A stretch of DNA of 64,000 nt from Chlorogloeopsis fritschii PCC 6912 (lineage in GTDB: Bacteria > Cyanobacteriota > Cyanobacteriia > Cyanobacteriales > Nostocaceae). The translations under genes and the position numbers were made by a program. A model generated the notes under the pieces. That model saw only the letters and a program-made list of their open reading frames with translations. It did no database searches and had not been told where the DNA came from. The stretch's first letter is position 1. Each line of letters begins with the position of its first letter. The stretch covers positions 372,001-436,000 of the forward strand of contig NZ_AJLN01000116.1 of assembly GCF_000317285.1 (NCBI RefSeq). The letters are read 5' to 3'. Positions 53,314 through 61,009 of this stretch are shown piece after piece.

Positions 53314-54126
53314 ATGGGTGTAATACTGAGTAATATTATTGCCATTTATCGCCGAGAGTTACAGAGTTATTTTGTATCTCCTTTGGCTTACGCGATCGCT
53401 GGCATTTTTTGGTTTTTAGCAGGATTGTTCTTGGTTCTAATTTTGATGGGGCCAGACGGTATTTTAACAGCAGTAGCAGCAGCAGATTTGCAAGGACAAC
53501 AATTTGGAGTACCAGTACCACCAATAGACGTGCCTTATGAATTTGTGCGGGCATTTCTAGACAGGATGGGGTGGTTGTTGTTGTTTGTACTGCCAATTCT
53601 CTCGATGGGACTTTATGCCGAAGAACGCAAGCGTGGCACTTTAGAACTGCTAGCTACATCACCAGTTACTAATTGGGCGGTAGCTGTAGGTAAATTATTG
53701 GGAGTGCTAACGTTTTTTATCACGATGGTAGTACCGTTGTTGGCATTGGAAGCGATCGCTTTGAGTGGCTCAACTCCAACAATGCCACCAATCATTCCCC
53801 TGCTTGGACATTTAGCACTAATCTTGCTAGCAGCAGCAATATTATCGTTGGGAATGTTTATTTCTTCTTTGACAGATAGCACAATTTTGGCAGCAGTACT
53901 CACCTTTGCAGTAATTTTGTTGCTGCTATTTATTGATTTAGTAGCTAAAAATATTAGTGGCCCGATAGGAGAAGCTTTGGGTCATTTATCACTATTGAAA
54001 CATTACAATAATCTCATTCAAGGCATTTTTGACACTAGCAGCTTGGTATTATTTGGCAGTTACATAATTTTAGGAATCTTTCTCACAGCACAATCAATTG
54101 ATGCACTCCGCTTTCAACGCCAGTAG
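53314..54126 (+). CDS. ABC-2 type permease (GldF-like)
   Basis: 270 residues, six hydrophobic helices: residues about 20-45 (PLAYAIAGIFWFLAGLFLVL), 85-100, 125-150 (GKLLGVLTFFITMVVPLLAL), 160-185, 190-215 and 240-262. ERKRGTLELLATSPVTN near 105-120 is the ABC-2 signature loop that contacts the ATPase. It follows the ATPase gene without a gap. The ABC-2/Gld class in other phyla is linked to gliding or to export; in cyanobacteria its role is unknown. The product is clear, the substrate is not. Confidence 0.93.
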   Translation: MGVILSNIIAIYRRELQSYFVSPLAYAIAGIFWFLAGLFLVLILMGPDGILTAVAAADLQGQQFGVPVPPIDVPYEFVRAFLDRMGWLLLFVLPILSMGLYAEERKRGTLELLATSPVTNWAVAVGKLLGVLTFFITMVVPLLALEAIALSGSTPTMPPIIPLLGHLALILLAAAILSLGMFISSLTDSTILAAVLTFAVILLLLFIDLVAKNISGPIGEALGHLSLLKHYNNLIQGIFDTSSLVLFGSYIILGIFLTAQSIDALRFQRQ

Positions 54127-54167
54127 TTATTAGTCATTGGTCATTAGTATGGAAAAAGGTAGGACAA

Positions 54168-55736
54168 GTGACTAAAAAAATGAAAAGTATTACGAAACAT
54201 AAAACTTGGAACTATCTATTGTTTTGGCTAGGCCAATCCCTAGTTGTTGCTGGTTTAATCACAGGTTTAGTTACAGATCAATGGGGAGTAATACCCCTAG
54301 CATTGATAATTTCTGGAATACTGATTATTGGCTTTTGGTTGGTAGGAAAAAGCCGAACTAGTAGCTGGTGGAGACGCCGTTCTACCCAAGCTAGTACTAA
54401 TGCCGTGGTAGCAACTATAGCTGTATTGGCAATTTTAGGGTTAATTAATTTCTTAGCTACTCGCTACTACTTCCGAGCAGATTTAACAGAAACTCAGTTA
54501 TTTACCCTTGCGCCTGAATCAAAGCAATTGGTGCGAAATTTACAACAACCAGTAAAAGTTTGGGTATTTGATGTAGCTCAAAATTCCCAAGATCGAGAAT
54601 TGTTGGACAATTATCGGCAACAAAACCCTCAATTCCAGTTTGAGTACGTCGATCCGCAAACTAGATTTGCACTGGCAGAAAAATTTGGTGTCAAAGATTA
54701 TGGTGAAGTTTACCTAGAATCTGGAAATAAACGCCAATTGGTGCAGAAAGTAAATGTTAGCGATCGCCTTTCAGAAGTAAAGTTAACCAACAGTCTGCAA
54801 CAAATCGTTAATCCCACCAGTGCGAAAGTTTACTTCCTGCAAGGACACGGTGAACGCCCGCTCGATGCAACAGAAGGTGGAATGTCACAAGCAATTGAGG
54901 CTTTGGGCAACAAAAATTACACCACAACCCCACTCAATCTCACCGAAAAATCCGGTGTTCCCAGTGATGCAAATGTCTTGGTGATAGCCGATCCCAAGCG
55001 AGGACTTTTGGATACTGAAGTCGCAGCAGTGCGCAACTATCTCAATCGCGGAGGTAATTTGTTACTGATGCTCGATCCGGGTACAGATCCTAAACTCGAT
55101 AGTTTGCTCTCAGAATGGGGTGTGAAACTGGATAATCGTTTAGCGGTTGATGTCTCTGGTAGTGTTGCCCTCGGCCCAGCTGTGCCTATTGTGACAGATT
55201 ACGGTCAACATCCGATCACTCAAGATTTTGGTAACGGTATTTCTTTTTATCGTTTAGCACGACCGATTTATACCACACCAGTGCCTGGCGTTGAAGCTAC
55301 TCCTATACTTTTGACTAAAGCTTATCCCAATACCTGGGCAGAAAGCGACCTCCAAAACGAAAATTTGCAGTTCGACAAAGAAAGCGATCGCCAAGGCCCT
55401 TTAACATTAGGGGTAGCTTTAAAGCGTAAACTACCAGCAGTATCTCCAACCCCTAGCCCAACTGCCACCGAATCCCGCATGGTAATCATAGGAGATTCAG
55501 ACTTTGCCACCAATGGCTCATTTTTACAGCAGCTAAATGGAGATGTATTCCTTAATTCAGTGAGTTGGGCAACTCAGCAAAATCAACAAACCCTTTCCAT
55601 TCGCCCTAAAGAATCGAAAAACCGTCGTATCAATCTGACAAACTTGCAAGCCAGTGTTATTGGCTTATCTTCTCTGTTAGTTTTACCATTAATTGGGTTT
55701 GCAGCAGCATTTGTTCTGTGGTGGCTGCGAAGATAA
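54168..55736 (+). CDS. GldG-like periplasmic ABC-auxiliary protein
   Basis: 522 residues from a GTG at 54168, with an in-frame ATG at 54180 as the alternative. Two N-terminal helices (GQSLVVAGLITGLVTDQWGV, STNAVVATIAVLAILGLINF) precede a large extracytoplasmic ABC_transp_aux domain: RADLTETQLFTLAPESKQLV, AEKFGVKDYGEVYLESGNK, VYFLQGHGERPL, LLMLDPGTDPKLDS and MVIIGDSDFATNGS. One C-terminal helix (LSSLLVLPLIGFAAAFVLWW) anchors it. GldG-type proteins complete GldF/A export complexes. It is the third gene of the operon. Intact. Confidence 0.92.
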   Translation: MTKKMKSITKHKTWNYLLFWLGQSLVVAGLITGLVTDQWGVIPLALIISGILIIGFWLVGKSRTSSWWRRRSTQASTNAVVATIAVLAILGLINFLATRYYFRADLTETQLFTLAPESKQLVRNLQQPVKVWVFDVAQNSQDRELLDNYRQQNPQFQFEYVDPQTRFALAEKFGVKDYGEVYLESGNKRQLVQKVNVSDRLSEVKLTNSLQQIVNPTSAKVYFLQGHGERPLDATEGGMSQAIEALGNKNYTTTPLNLTEKSGVPSDANVLVIADPKRGLLDTEVAAVRNYLNRGGNLLLMLDPGTDPKLDSLLSEWGVKLDNRLAVDVSGSVALGPAVPIVTDYGQHPITQDFGNGISFYRLARPIYTTPVPGVEATPILLTKAYPNTWAESDLQNENLQFDKESDRQGPLTLGVALKRKLPAVSPTPSPTATESRMVIIGDSDFATNGSFLQQLNGDVFLNSVSWATQQNQQTLSIRPKESKNRRINLTNLQASVIGLSSLLVLPLIGFAAAFVLWWLRR

Positions 55737-55753
55737 AAAACTTAGTGGTTAGT

Positions 55754-55820
55754 AGAGGCGGGTTTTATTGATAATCTTGCCGTTCAAACGGATAATTTAT
55801 CTTCTAAACCGCCCGTACAG
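55754..55820. repeat. GGGCGGGTTT palindromic repeat, reverse uninterrupted copy
   Basis: Same family as 619, 30002 and 32386. Arms AGGCGGGTTTTATTG and TTCTAAACCGCCCGTA. Located between the GldG-like and DUF4340 genes in the operon, so it is transcribed. Confidence 0.8.
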
Positions 55821-55854
55821 TGGTTGCTGTTAACTAATGACAAATGACTAAAAT

Positions 55855-56472
55855 ATGAAACTACAGCGAACAACTTTAATTTTGATACTATTAGCTTTGG
55901 GTTTGGGGGGTTTTGTTTACTTCTATGAGTTTTACTCAAAGACTCAACAAGAGAAAATACAAGAAAAAACACAGCAAATTTTCTCTTTTACAGCAGATGA
56001 TGTGCAGTCTTTGACAGTAAAAACCAAAGATTATACTCTCAATTTGGAGCGTAACAGTAATTCTAAGCAACCAAAGTGGTTGATGACATCTCCCCAACAA
56101 GCCCCAGCTAGTGACGCGATCGTATCTTATTTAATGGATTTATTGGTCAAGGGTAAAAGCGATCGCACTTTATCAATTCCAGTTGATCGGCTTGCAGAAT
56201 TTGGTTTAGCTCAACCCCAATCAACAATCGTCATTGCACTAAAAAATCAGCAAAGTCATCAGTTAATTTTGGGTAAGCCCGACTTTAAGCGTAGTTTTGT
56301 GTATGCTCAAGCCGATCCCGATCGTAAATCAACTGGGAATGTAGATGTGCTACTAGTATCCAAAGATTTTGAAAACGCAGTCAATCGCGAACTATCAGAG
56401 TGGAAACAAACTCCAGATGTTGGTGAAGGCAAACCTTTGCCTAGCCTCAATTTACCAACTCCACAAAATTGA
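55855..56472 (+). CDS. DUF4340 protein
   Basis: 205 residues. One N-terminal membrane helix (TLILILLALGLGGFVYFYEF) is followed by the DUF4340 domain (IFSFTADDVQSLTVKTKDY, PASDAIVSYLMDLL, LAEFGLAQPQSTIVIALK). DUF4340 proteins often accompany GldG-like genes and probably fold as a periplasmic lid or sensor. It is the fourth gene of the ABC operon, separated from the third by a repeat. A hairpin at 56501-56528 follows it. Function unknown beyond the context. Confidence 0.88.
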   Translation: MKLQRTTLILILLALGLGGFVYFYEFYSKTQQEKIQEKTQQIFSFTADDVQSLTVKTKDYTLNLERNSNSKQPKWLMTSPQQAPASDAIVSYLMDLLVKGKSDRTLSIPVDRLAEFGLAQPQSTIVIALKNQQSHQLILGKPDFKRSFVYAQADPDRKSTGNVDVLLVSKDFENAVNRELSEWKQTPDVGEGKPLPSLNLPTPQN

Positions 56473-56500
56473 ATGATTATATTTACTGGAATTTGCACCG

Positions 56501-56528
56501 TCACCCACTACAGTCAAAAGGTGGGTGA
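56501..56528 (+). terminator. Hairpin after the ABC operon
   Basis: TCACCCAC and GTGGGTGA form an 8-bp stem with a 12-base loop, 29 bp after the DUF4340 stop. No T-run follows, so it is a weak or factor-aided terminator. Confidence 0.45.
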
Positions 56529-56589
56529 TTGTGCGTTATCTTAAATATACAAATTTTAAATTTTTTATTAAAAAAACAGCATTTTTGAC

Positions 56590-56871
56590 TTAGCGATCGC
56601 CAATATTAGAGGTGGACTCATTCATTAATCTATCAATAGACTCTTTATGTTTTTTGTGAAACCTTAATAACTCCAAATACGCAAAAGGAACTATTATCGG
56701 CCACAGAATAGTAGCTACCACTAAAATGACAATAGAAAAAGAACGCTCTACTGCATTCATTTCTTTGTCTTGTAAAAATAACTCCAACCAACTAGTAAAG
56801 AAACAGTAAGACATTATTAAGTAAATTAAGATAACTATGTAAAAGAGAATATTGTGTTCTCTGATGTCCAT
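56590..56871 (-). CDS. Small two-helix membrane protein
   Basis: 93 residues with two hydrophobic helices (ILFYIVILIYLIMSYCFFTS at 8-27 and SIVILVVATILWPIIVPFAY at 46-65) and a charged C-terminus (ELLRFHKKHKESIDRLMNES). No recognised family. An AT-rich leader lies upstream and the gene is convergent with the ABC operon. Likely a genuine small membrane protein, but function unknown. Confidence 0.65.
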   Translation of the reverse strand: MDIREHNILFYIVILIYLIMSYCFFTSWLELFLQDKEMNAVERSFSIVILVVATILWPIIVPFAYLELLRFHKKHKESIDRLMNESTSNIGDR

Positions 56872-57057
56872 GATTATTGTTATATTCTTAATTTCAACTG
56901 ATTTCTAGACAATTAACCATAATAACTGAGTTAATACTACAAAGTTCTTATAATAATAAAAGCTCTATTAAAAAAAACATATTAACTTTGCAAACTTAAT
57001 CAAGCTGAAATACAGCTATCCTTACTAACATCAACCTTTCAATATACTAACGTTCTT

Positions 57058-57912
57058 ATGACAAGTCCAACAGCAACTTTGTTAATCTCTTGCCCCGATC
57101 AACGGGGACTAGTGGCGAAATTTGCGAATTTTATCTATTCTAATGGTGGCAATATTATCCATGCAGATCAACACACAGATTTTGCAGCAGGCTTATTTTT
57201 GACGCGTATTGAATGGCAATTAACAGGCTTTAATTTACCCCGTGAGTTAATAGCACCTGCATTTAATGCGATCGCCCAACCTTTACAAGCTCAATGGGAA
57301 CTACACTTTTCCGATACTGTTCCTCGCATAGCAATTTGGGTTAGCCAGCAAGATCATTGTTTGTTGGACTTGATTTGGCGCAATCGTGCCAAAGAATTTA
57401 CTGCTGAAATTCCCTTAATTATCAGTAACCATCCCCATCTAAGAGAGATGGCAGAGCAATTTGGTATTGACTATCACTATCTTCCGATTACAAAAGAAAA
57501 TAAAATTGAACAAGAATCCAAACAACTAGAATTGTTGCAGCAGTACAAAATAGATTTAGTTGTATTGGCAAAATATATGCAAATTTTGAGTGCTGATTTT
57601 ATTACTAAATTTCCACAAATTATCAATATTCACCACTCATTTTTACCAGCATTTGTAGGAGCAAATCCTTATCATAAAGCTTTTGAACGTGGTGTGAAAA
57701 TTATTGGTGCCACAGCGCATTATGTGACTTCTGATTTAGATGCAGGGCCAATTATTGAACAAGATGTAGTGCGAGTTAGCCACCGTGATGAAGTTGAAGA
57801 TTTGATTAGAAAAGGTAAGGATTTAGAGAGAGTTGTATTGGCAAGAGCAGTGCGTTTGCATTTACAGAATCGCGTGTTGGTGTATAGAAACCGTACAGTA
57901 GTATTTGAGTAA
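57058..57912 (+). CDS. purU: Formyltetrahydrofolate deformylase
   Basis: 284 residues. The N-terminal ACT domain (LLISCPDQRGLVAKFANFIY, residues 8-27) senses a folate or amino-acid ligand. The hydrolase domain has the GARFT-like active site (LIISNHPHLREMAEQFGID, IINIHHSFLPAFVGANPYH, TAHYVTSDLDAGPII), with the catalytic Asn, His and Asp in place. It hydrolyses 10-formyl-THF to formate and THF, balancing the one-carbon pool, and supplies formate for PurT-type purine synthesis. Length is normal. Single gene; the Uma2 gene follows after 75 bp. Confidence 0.96.
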   Translation: MTSPTATLLISCPDQRGLVAKFANFIYSNGGNIIHADQHTDFAAGLFLTRIEWQLTGFNLPRELIAPAFNAIAQPLQAQWELHFSDTVPRIAIWVSQQDHCLLDLIWRNRAKEFTAEIPLIISNHPHLREMAEQFGIDYHYLPITKENKIEQESKQLELLQQYKIDLVVLAKYMQILSADFITKFPQIINIHHSFLPAFVGANPYHKAFERGVKIIGATAHYVTSDLDAGPIIEQDVVRVSHRDEVEDLIRKGKDLERVVLARAVRLHLQNRVLVYRNRTVVFE

Positions 57913-57987
57913 TTTATCGAAAAGCAATCAGAATAAAGACAAGAGGGCAGCGTAACAGATGCATTACTCACACGAAGGCGGTACAGC

Positions 57988-58608
57988 ATGACTCAAGCTT
58001 TACCCAAACAAATAACCTTTGATGAATTTATTGAGTGGCTACCAGAAAGCTCGGAGGTGCGCTACGAACTGCACGATGGAGTAATTGTCGAAATGCCAAA
58101 GCCGACTGGACAGCATTCCAATGTGACTGGCTTCCTGATAGAAGAATTAGTTCTAGCAATTATCCAGATAGGAAAACGCGGTATTTGGACTATTCCCAGA
58201 GAATCGATTGTTAAACCTACCAGTGAATCAGGGTATGAACCTGACATCATTGTTTTGAATCAACAAGCCTTAAGCAGTGAACATCGCTGGGAAAATGAAT
58301 CGATCATTGAGAATGCTGCAAGTGTAAAGTTGATTGTTGAAGTTGTCAGCAGTAACCGGCGGGACGACTATTACAAGAAACGCGCCGATTATGAGGAAAT
58401 GGGTATTCCTGAGTACTGGATTGTGGATTACGCCGCATTAGGTGGTAGGGCATTTATCGGTAACCCTAAACAGCCGACTATCTCTGTCTGCCAGTTGGTT
58501 GAAGGTGAGTATCAAGTCAGCCAGTTTCGGCAAGGCTCGCGCATTCAATCACCAACATTCCCAGAACTAAATTTGACTGCCGATCAAGTTTTTCGTGTCG
58601 GGCGCTAA
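57988..58608 (+). CDS. Uma2 family (DUF820) endonuclease-fold protein
   Basis: 206 residues, complete Uma2 domain: ITFDEFIEWLPESSEVRYEL at the start, then YEPDIIVLNQ with the first acidic residue, VKLIVEVVSSNRRDDYYKKR with the second acid and the basic helix, and MGIPEYWIVDYAALG at the end. The fold is PD-(D/E)XK-like; activity has rarely been shown. Such genes occur in many copies in filamentous cyanobacteria. It lies between purU and a toxin-antitoxin pair. A role in DNA metabolism or selfish spread is inferred. Confidence 0.92.
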   Translation: MTQALPKQITFDEFIEWLPESSEVRYELHDGVIVEMPKPTGQHSNVTGFLIEELVLAIIQIGKRGIWTIPRESIVKPTSESGYEPDIIVLNQQALSSEHRWENESIIENAASVKLIVEVVSSNRRDDYYKKRADYEEMGIPEYWIVDYAALGGRAFIGNPKQPTISVCQLVEGEYQVSQFRQGSRIQSPTFPELNLTADQVFRVGR

Positions 58609-58758
58609 GGCGTTAGAACTATCTGGAAAAGAGCAATCAACTATAGATTAGCGATCGCCCAATCAGTAGAAATCAAAAATTAAGAAAAAAATTAGAGAAG
58701 CTTACTATTCAATCTTTTGCTATGGCTAATACATCTCATCTTACGCGAAGAGTTCTTT

Positions 58759-59277
58759 TTAACTTTCTAGCATAGCGCGAATATCTTTTAGCATCAGAAA
58801 TAAATGTAATGGATCTGTTGGGCTAGGTTCAAAATCAAATTGTTGATACCAGCCACGCGCGTTCTCATCTTTCGCGTGAACTAATAATGCACGAATACCA
58901 ATCAGATCAGATGCTTGGTTTACACGAATTAAGCAGTTTTTTAGTAATCCTCTCCCTATACCTCTTTTTTGAAATTCTTTGCTTACCGCTAACCGAGCTA
59001 ATAAAGCTACAGGGATAGGATATTTTGGTAAACCTTTAGATATACGAGGTGGTGCATTCTCGTGAATAACGGACGCTACGGTGATAATGTAATAACCAAT
59101 TACATCACTTTCTAAGCAAGCGACATAGGTTGTTGAGCTATCAGATTGCTGATTTTTTAAAGCATATTTGTTTAAATAATTGTTTAAATCAGAATTCCCA
59201 CAATCAAAGTTTTTTAGATTGTGGGATTTTGATAATTTAGTAATATATAAATTGTTAGATGCCACAAGACTACTCAA
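58759..59277 (-). CDS. GNAT toxin of the TacT type
   Basis: 172 residues. The GNAT acetyl-CoA site is ARLAVSKEFQKRGIGRGLLK (near 92-111), with FDCGNSDLNNYLNKYA at the start and NARGWYQQFDFEPSPTDPLH at the C-terminus, the typical TacT order. TacT toxins acetylate aminoacyl-tRNA and stop translation. The stop of the upstream antitoxin overlaps this start by 8 bp. Intact. It is next to the Uma2 gene but transcribed toward it. Confidence 0.92.
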   Translation of the reverse strand: MSSLVASNNLYITKLSKSHNLKNFDCGNSDLNNYLNKYALKNQQSDSSTTYVACLESDVIGYYIITVASVIHENAPPRISKGLPKYPIPVALLARLAVSKEFQKRGIGRGLLKNCLIRVNQASDLIGIRALLVHAKDENARGWYQQFDFEPSPTDPLHLFLMLKDIRAMLES

Positions 59278-59548
59278 ATACGCTAGGCTCAGTTAACAAA
59301 CGACGTAAACGTGGTTTTTCAACACATGGAGCATCAAGAGCGTCTTGAAAAGCTTGCCATTGCTCATCGTTTAGCGCAAAAAGCTTTCGATTTGTTAAAG
59401 TTTCTTGTGCAGCTTGCAAGCCATGTTCAAGCAGAAATTCACTAACATTTTTATGACTTGCTGCTGCTGCTTGCTGTAAAAGCTTTTTAACGCTAGAGCT
59501 AGTACGGATATCAATCCGTTCAGTCCTAGATTCGGTTAGGTGACTCAT
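59270..59548 (-). CDS. DUF1778 antitoxin of the TacA type
   Basis: 92 residues. The ribbon-helix-helix is RIDIRTSSSVKKLLQQAAAA, then SHKNVSEFLLEHGLQAAQ. The toxin-binding C-terminus is ALNDEQWQAFQDALDAP with PRLRRLLTEPSVFE, the family pattern. It should neutralise the GNAT partner and repress the operon. The 8-bp overlap with the toxin gene shows translational coupling. No operator palindrome stands out upstream by eye. Confidence 0.92.
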   Translation of the reverse strand: MSHLTESRTERIDIRTSSSVKKLLQQAAAASHKNVSEFLLEHGLQAAQETLTNRKLFALNDEQWQAFQDALDAPCVEKPRLRRLLTEPSVFE

Positions 59549-59734
59549 ACGTTTAATTAGGCTATTCTCTCTAAGCCAAAGTTAACATACACACATTGTC
59601 CTGACAATCAGTAGGTAAAAACTTTTTTAAAGAAAAAAAGCTACAAGCATTAGATCTGTAACCTTCTAATTCGTGTCTGTAAAGGGCGAGTTTGCTTGCA
59701 CCTGAAGAATTTCAGAACTAGCGATCGCAATAAC

Positions 59735-59812
59735 CGTAAGGTGGGCACTGTTCACAACGTAAAAATAAGAGTTTGGGGAAAGTTAGGCAGTGCCCACCCT
59801 ACAAAAATTGTT
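59735..59812. repeat. GTGGGCAC dispersed repeat, copy E
   Basis: Arms AAGGTGGGCACTG and CAGTGCCCACCCTA, nearly identical to copy A (10814-10890), including the inner AGAGTTTGGGGAAAGTTAGG region. Upstream is a HIP1 site. Confidence 0.85.
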
Positions 59813-59929
59813 GAACTAAATGTCTTAATACGAAGGTAATGCTAAGTCCCTAATAAGGTTTGGGTATCCTAAACAAGTGTAGATTACAAGCACATTAATA
59901 TTCTCCAATATGTTGCCCAACCAAAATAG

Positions 59930-60085
59930 TTTTGTGACAATCGCTGCTATCGTGATGCTGCTCGTCGTACTTTAGCTCAAGAGCTTGCACCATTAGAAGA
60001 AAATAAAAATGCTGTTGAGGCAATTATCAATTTGATCGATCAAGCAATTCTGCAAGTTGAAAAATTTATTATTGAAAATTCATAG
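59930..60085 (+). pseudogene. C-terminal remnant of an unknown gene
   Basis: 51 codons between a TAG at 59927-59929 and the TAG at 60083-60085, without any Met, Val or Leu start in a good context. It encodes RDAARRTLAQELAPLEENKN then AVEAIINLIDQAILQVEKFI. It looks like the helical end of a protein whose beginning has been lost. The parent family is not known. Confidence 0.45.
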
Positions 60086-60104
60086 CCTAAATAGAATCGC
60101 GATT

Positions 60105-60836
60105 ATGAAACCACATATACACTATCAGGTTCTTGAAATTGAAGCAGGAGCATCGCAGGATGACATTAAGCAGGCTTACAAGGATTTAGCTAAGGTTTGG
60201 CACCCAGACCGTTTCTCCTACAATCCAAGACTACAGCAGAAGGCAGAAGAGAAGATGAAGCAAATTAATGCCGCCTATGAATTCCTAAAATCTTATCAAC
60301 CCCAAACTACTCAAAGCAAAGTAGAATCTGAGCAGAAGCAATCTGTCGAAATTTTTCTCAATTGCGAAAAGCTGGATAAACTACTTGAGTTGGGCAAATT
60401 GAAAGATGCTGACCATGAAACTAAACGGCTTTTGCTTGAATTAGCAGGTCGAGAAAAGGAAGGTTGGTTATTACCAGAGGATGTTAAAGCTCTTTTTCCC
60501 CAGGCTCTATCGGCTATTGATCAACTTTGGACTAAATATAGCAATGGTCGCTTTGGATTTAGCGTTCAAAGTAAGATTTGGCGTATGCTCGGTTGCGAGT
60601 CATCTGATAGCATATCTACACAGACAATTAGCGAAAATAAATTTGCTCAATCTGTTCATTGGCGTGTCGGTAGTAGATGGCTATCTCCGTGGGATTCCTT
60701 CAACTATGGCATTGAGGCTCCTCAAGGGAGTTTACCAAGAGAATACATTTTCGCGCTAAGTGGTTATTGGAGCTACTCTAAGGGCTGGACGGGTTACTTT
60801 CTGTTGAGGTTCGATGAAATCTTTCTAAAGCTGTAG
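60105..60836 (+). CDS. J-domain-GUN4 fusion protein
   Basis: 243 residues from the ATG at 60105; an upstream TTG at 60057 lies in the remnant of another gene. Residues 4-65 form a J domain (HYQVLEIEAGASQDDIKQAY, VWHPDRFSYNPRL with HPD). From about residue 90 there is a GUN4 domain: CEKLDKLLELGKLKDADHET, GREKEGWLLPEDVKALFPQA, AIDQLWTKYSNGRFGFSVQS, WRVGSRWLSPWDSFNYG. GUN4 binds porphyrins and regulates Mg-chelatase, but many GUN4 copies in cyanobacteria are domains of other proteins. The J domain would recruit Hsp70. It is convergent with a large Hsp70-like gene about 170 bp away, a suggestive pairing. Confidence 0.88.
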   Translation: MKPHIHYQVLEIEAGASQDDIKQAYKDLAKVWHPDRFSYNPRLQQKAEEKMKQINAAYEFLKSYQPQTTQSKVESEQKQSVEIFLNCEKLDKLLELGKLKDADHETKRLLLELAGREKEGWLLPEDVKALFPQALSAIDQLWTKYSNGRFGFSVQSKIWRMLGCESSDSISTQTISENKFAQSVHWRVGSRWLSPWDSFNYGIEAPQGSLPREYIFALSGYWSYSKGWTGYFLLRFDEIFLKL

Positions 60837-61009
60837 TAGTTGAGTGAGTGGAGACAAGTGTTGTGCCGTTAAGGCAATCACGTAATTGTCGCAGTCGAAC
60901 ACGTGGATGTGACAAAACTGACTCATGGGGTATCGAGAATTGGGTACTAGGTTCCTAATTCCTAATCCCCAATCCCCAATCCCTCTTCTGTTCTGAATTC
61001 TGAATTCTA
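60837..61009. other. Short intergenic region with CCCCAAT repeat
   Basis: 173 bp. CCTAATCCCCAATCCCCAAT lies at about 60958-60983 and AATTCTGAATTCT near 60993-61007. No gene. Confidence 0.5.

Larger units (their letters stand above)
59549..60104. other. Spacer with GTGGGCAC repeat and a gene remnant
   Basis: The 59735-59812 stretch is GTGGGCAC copy E. 59930-60085 holds a 51-codon open frame with no start codon, listed as a pseudogene. No other features. Confidence 0.6.
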
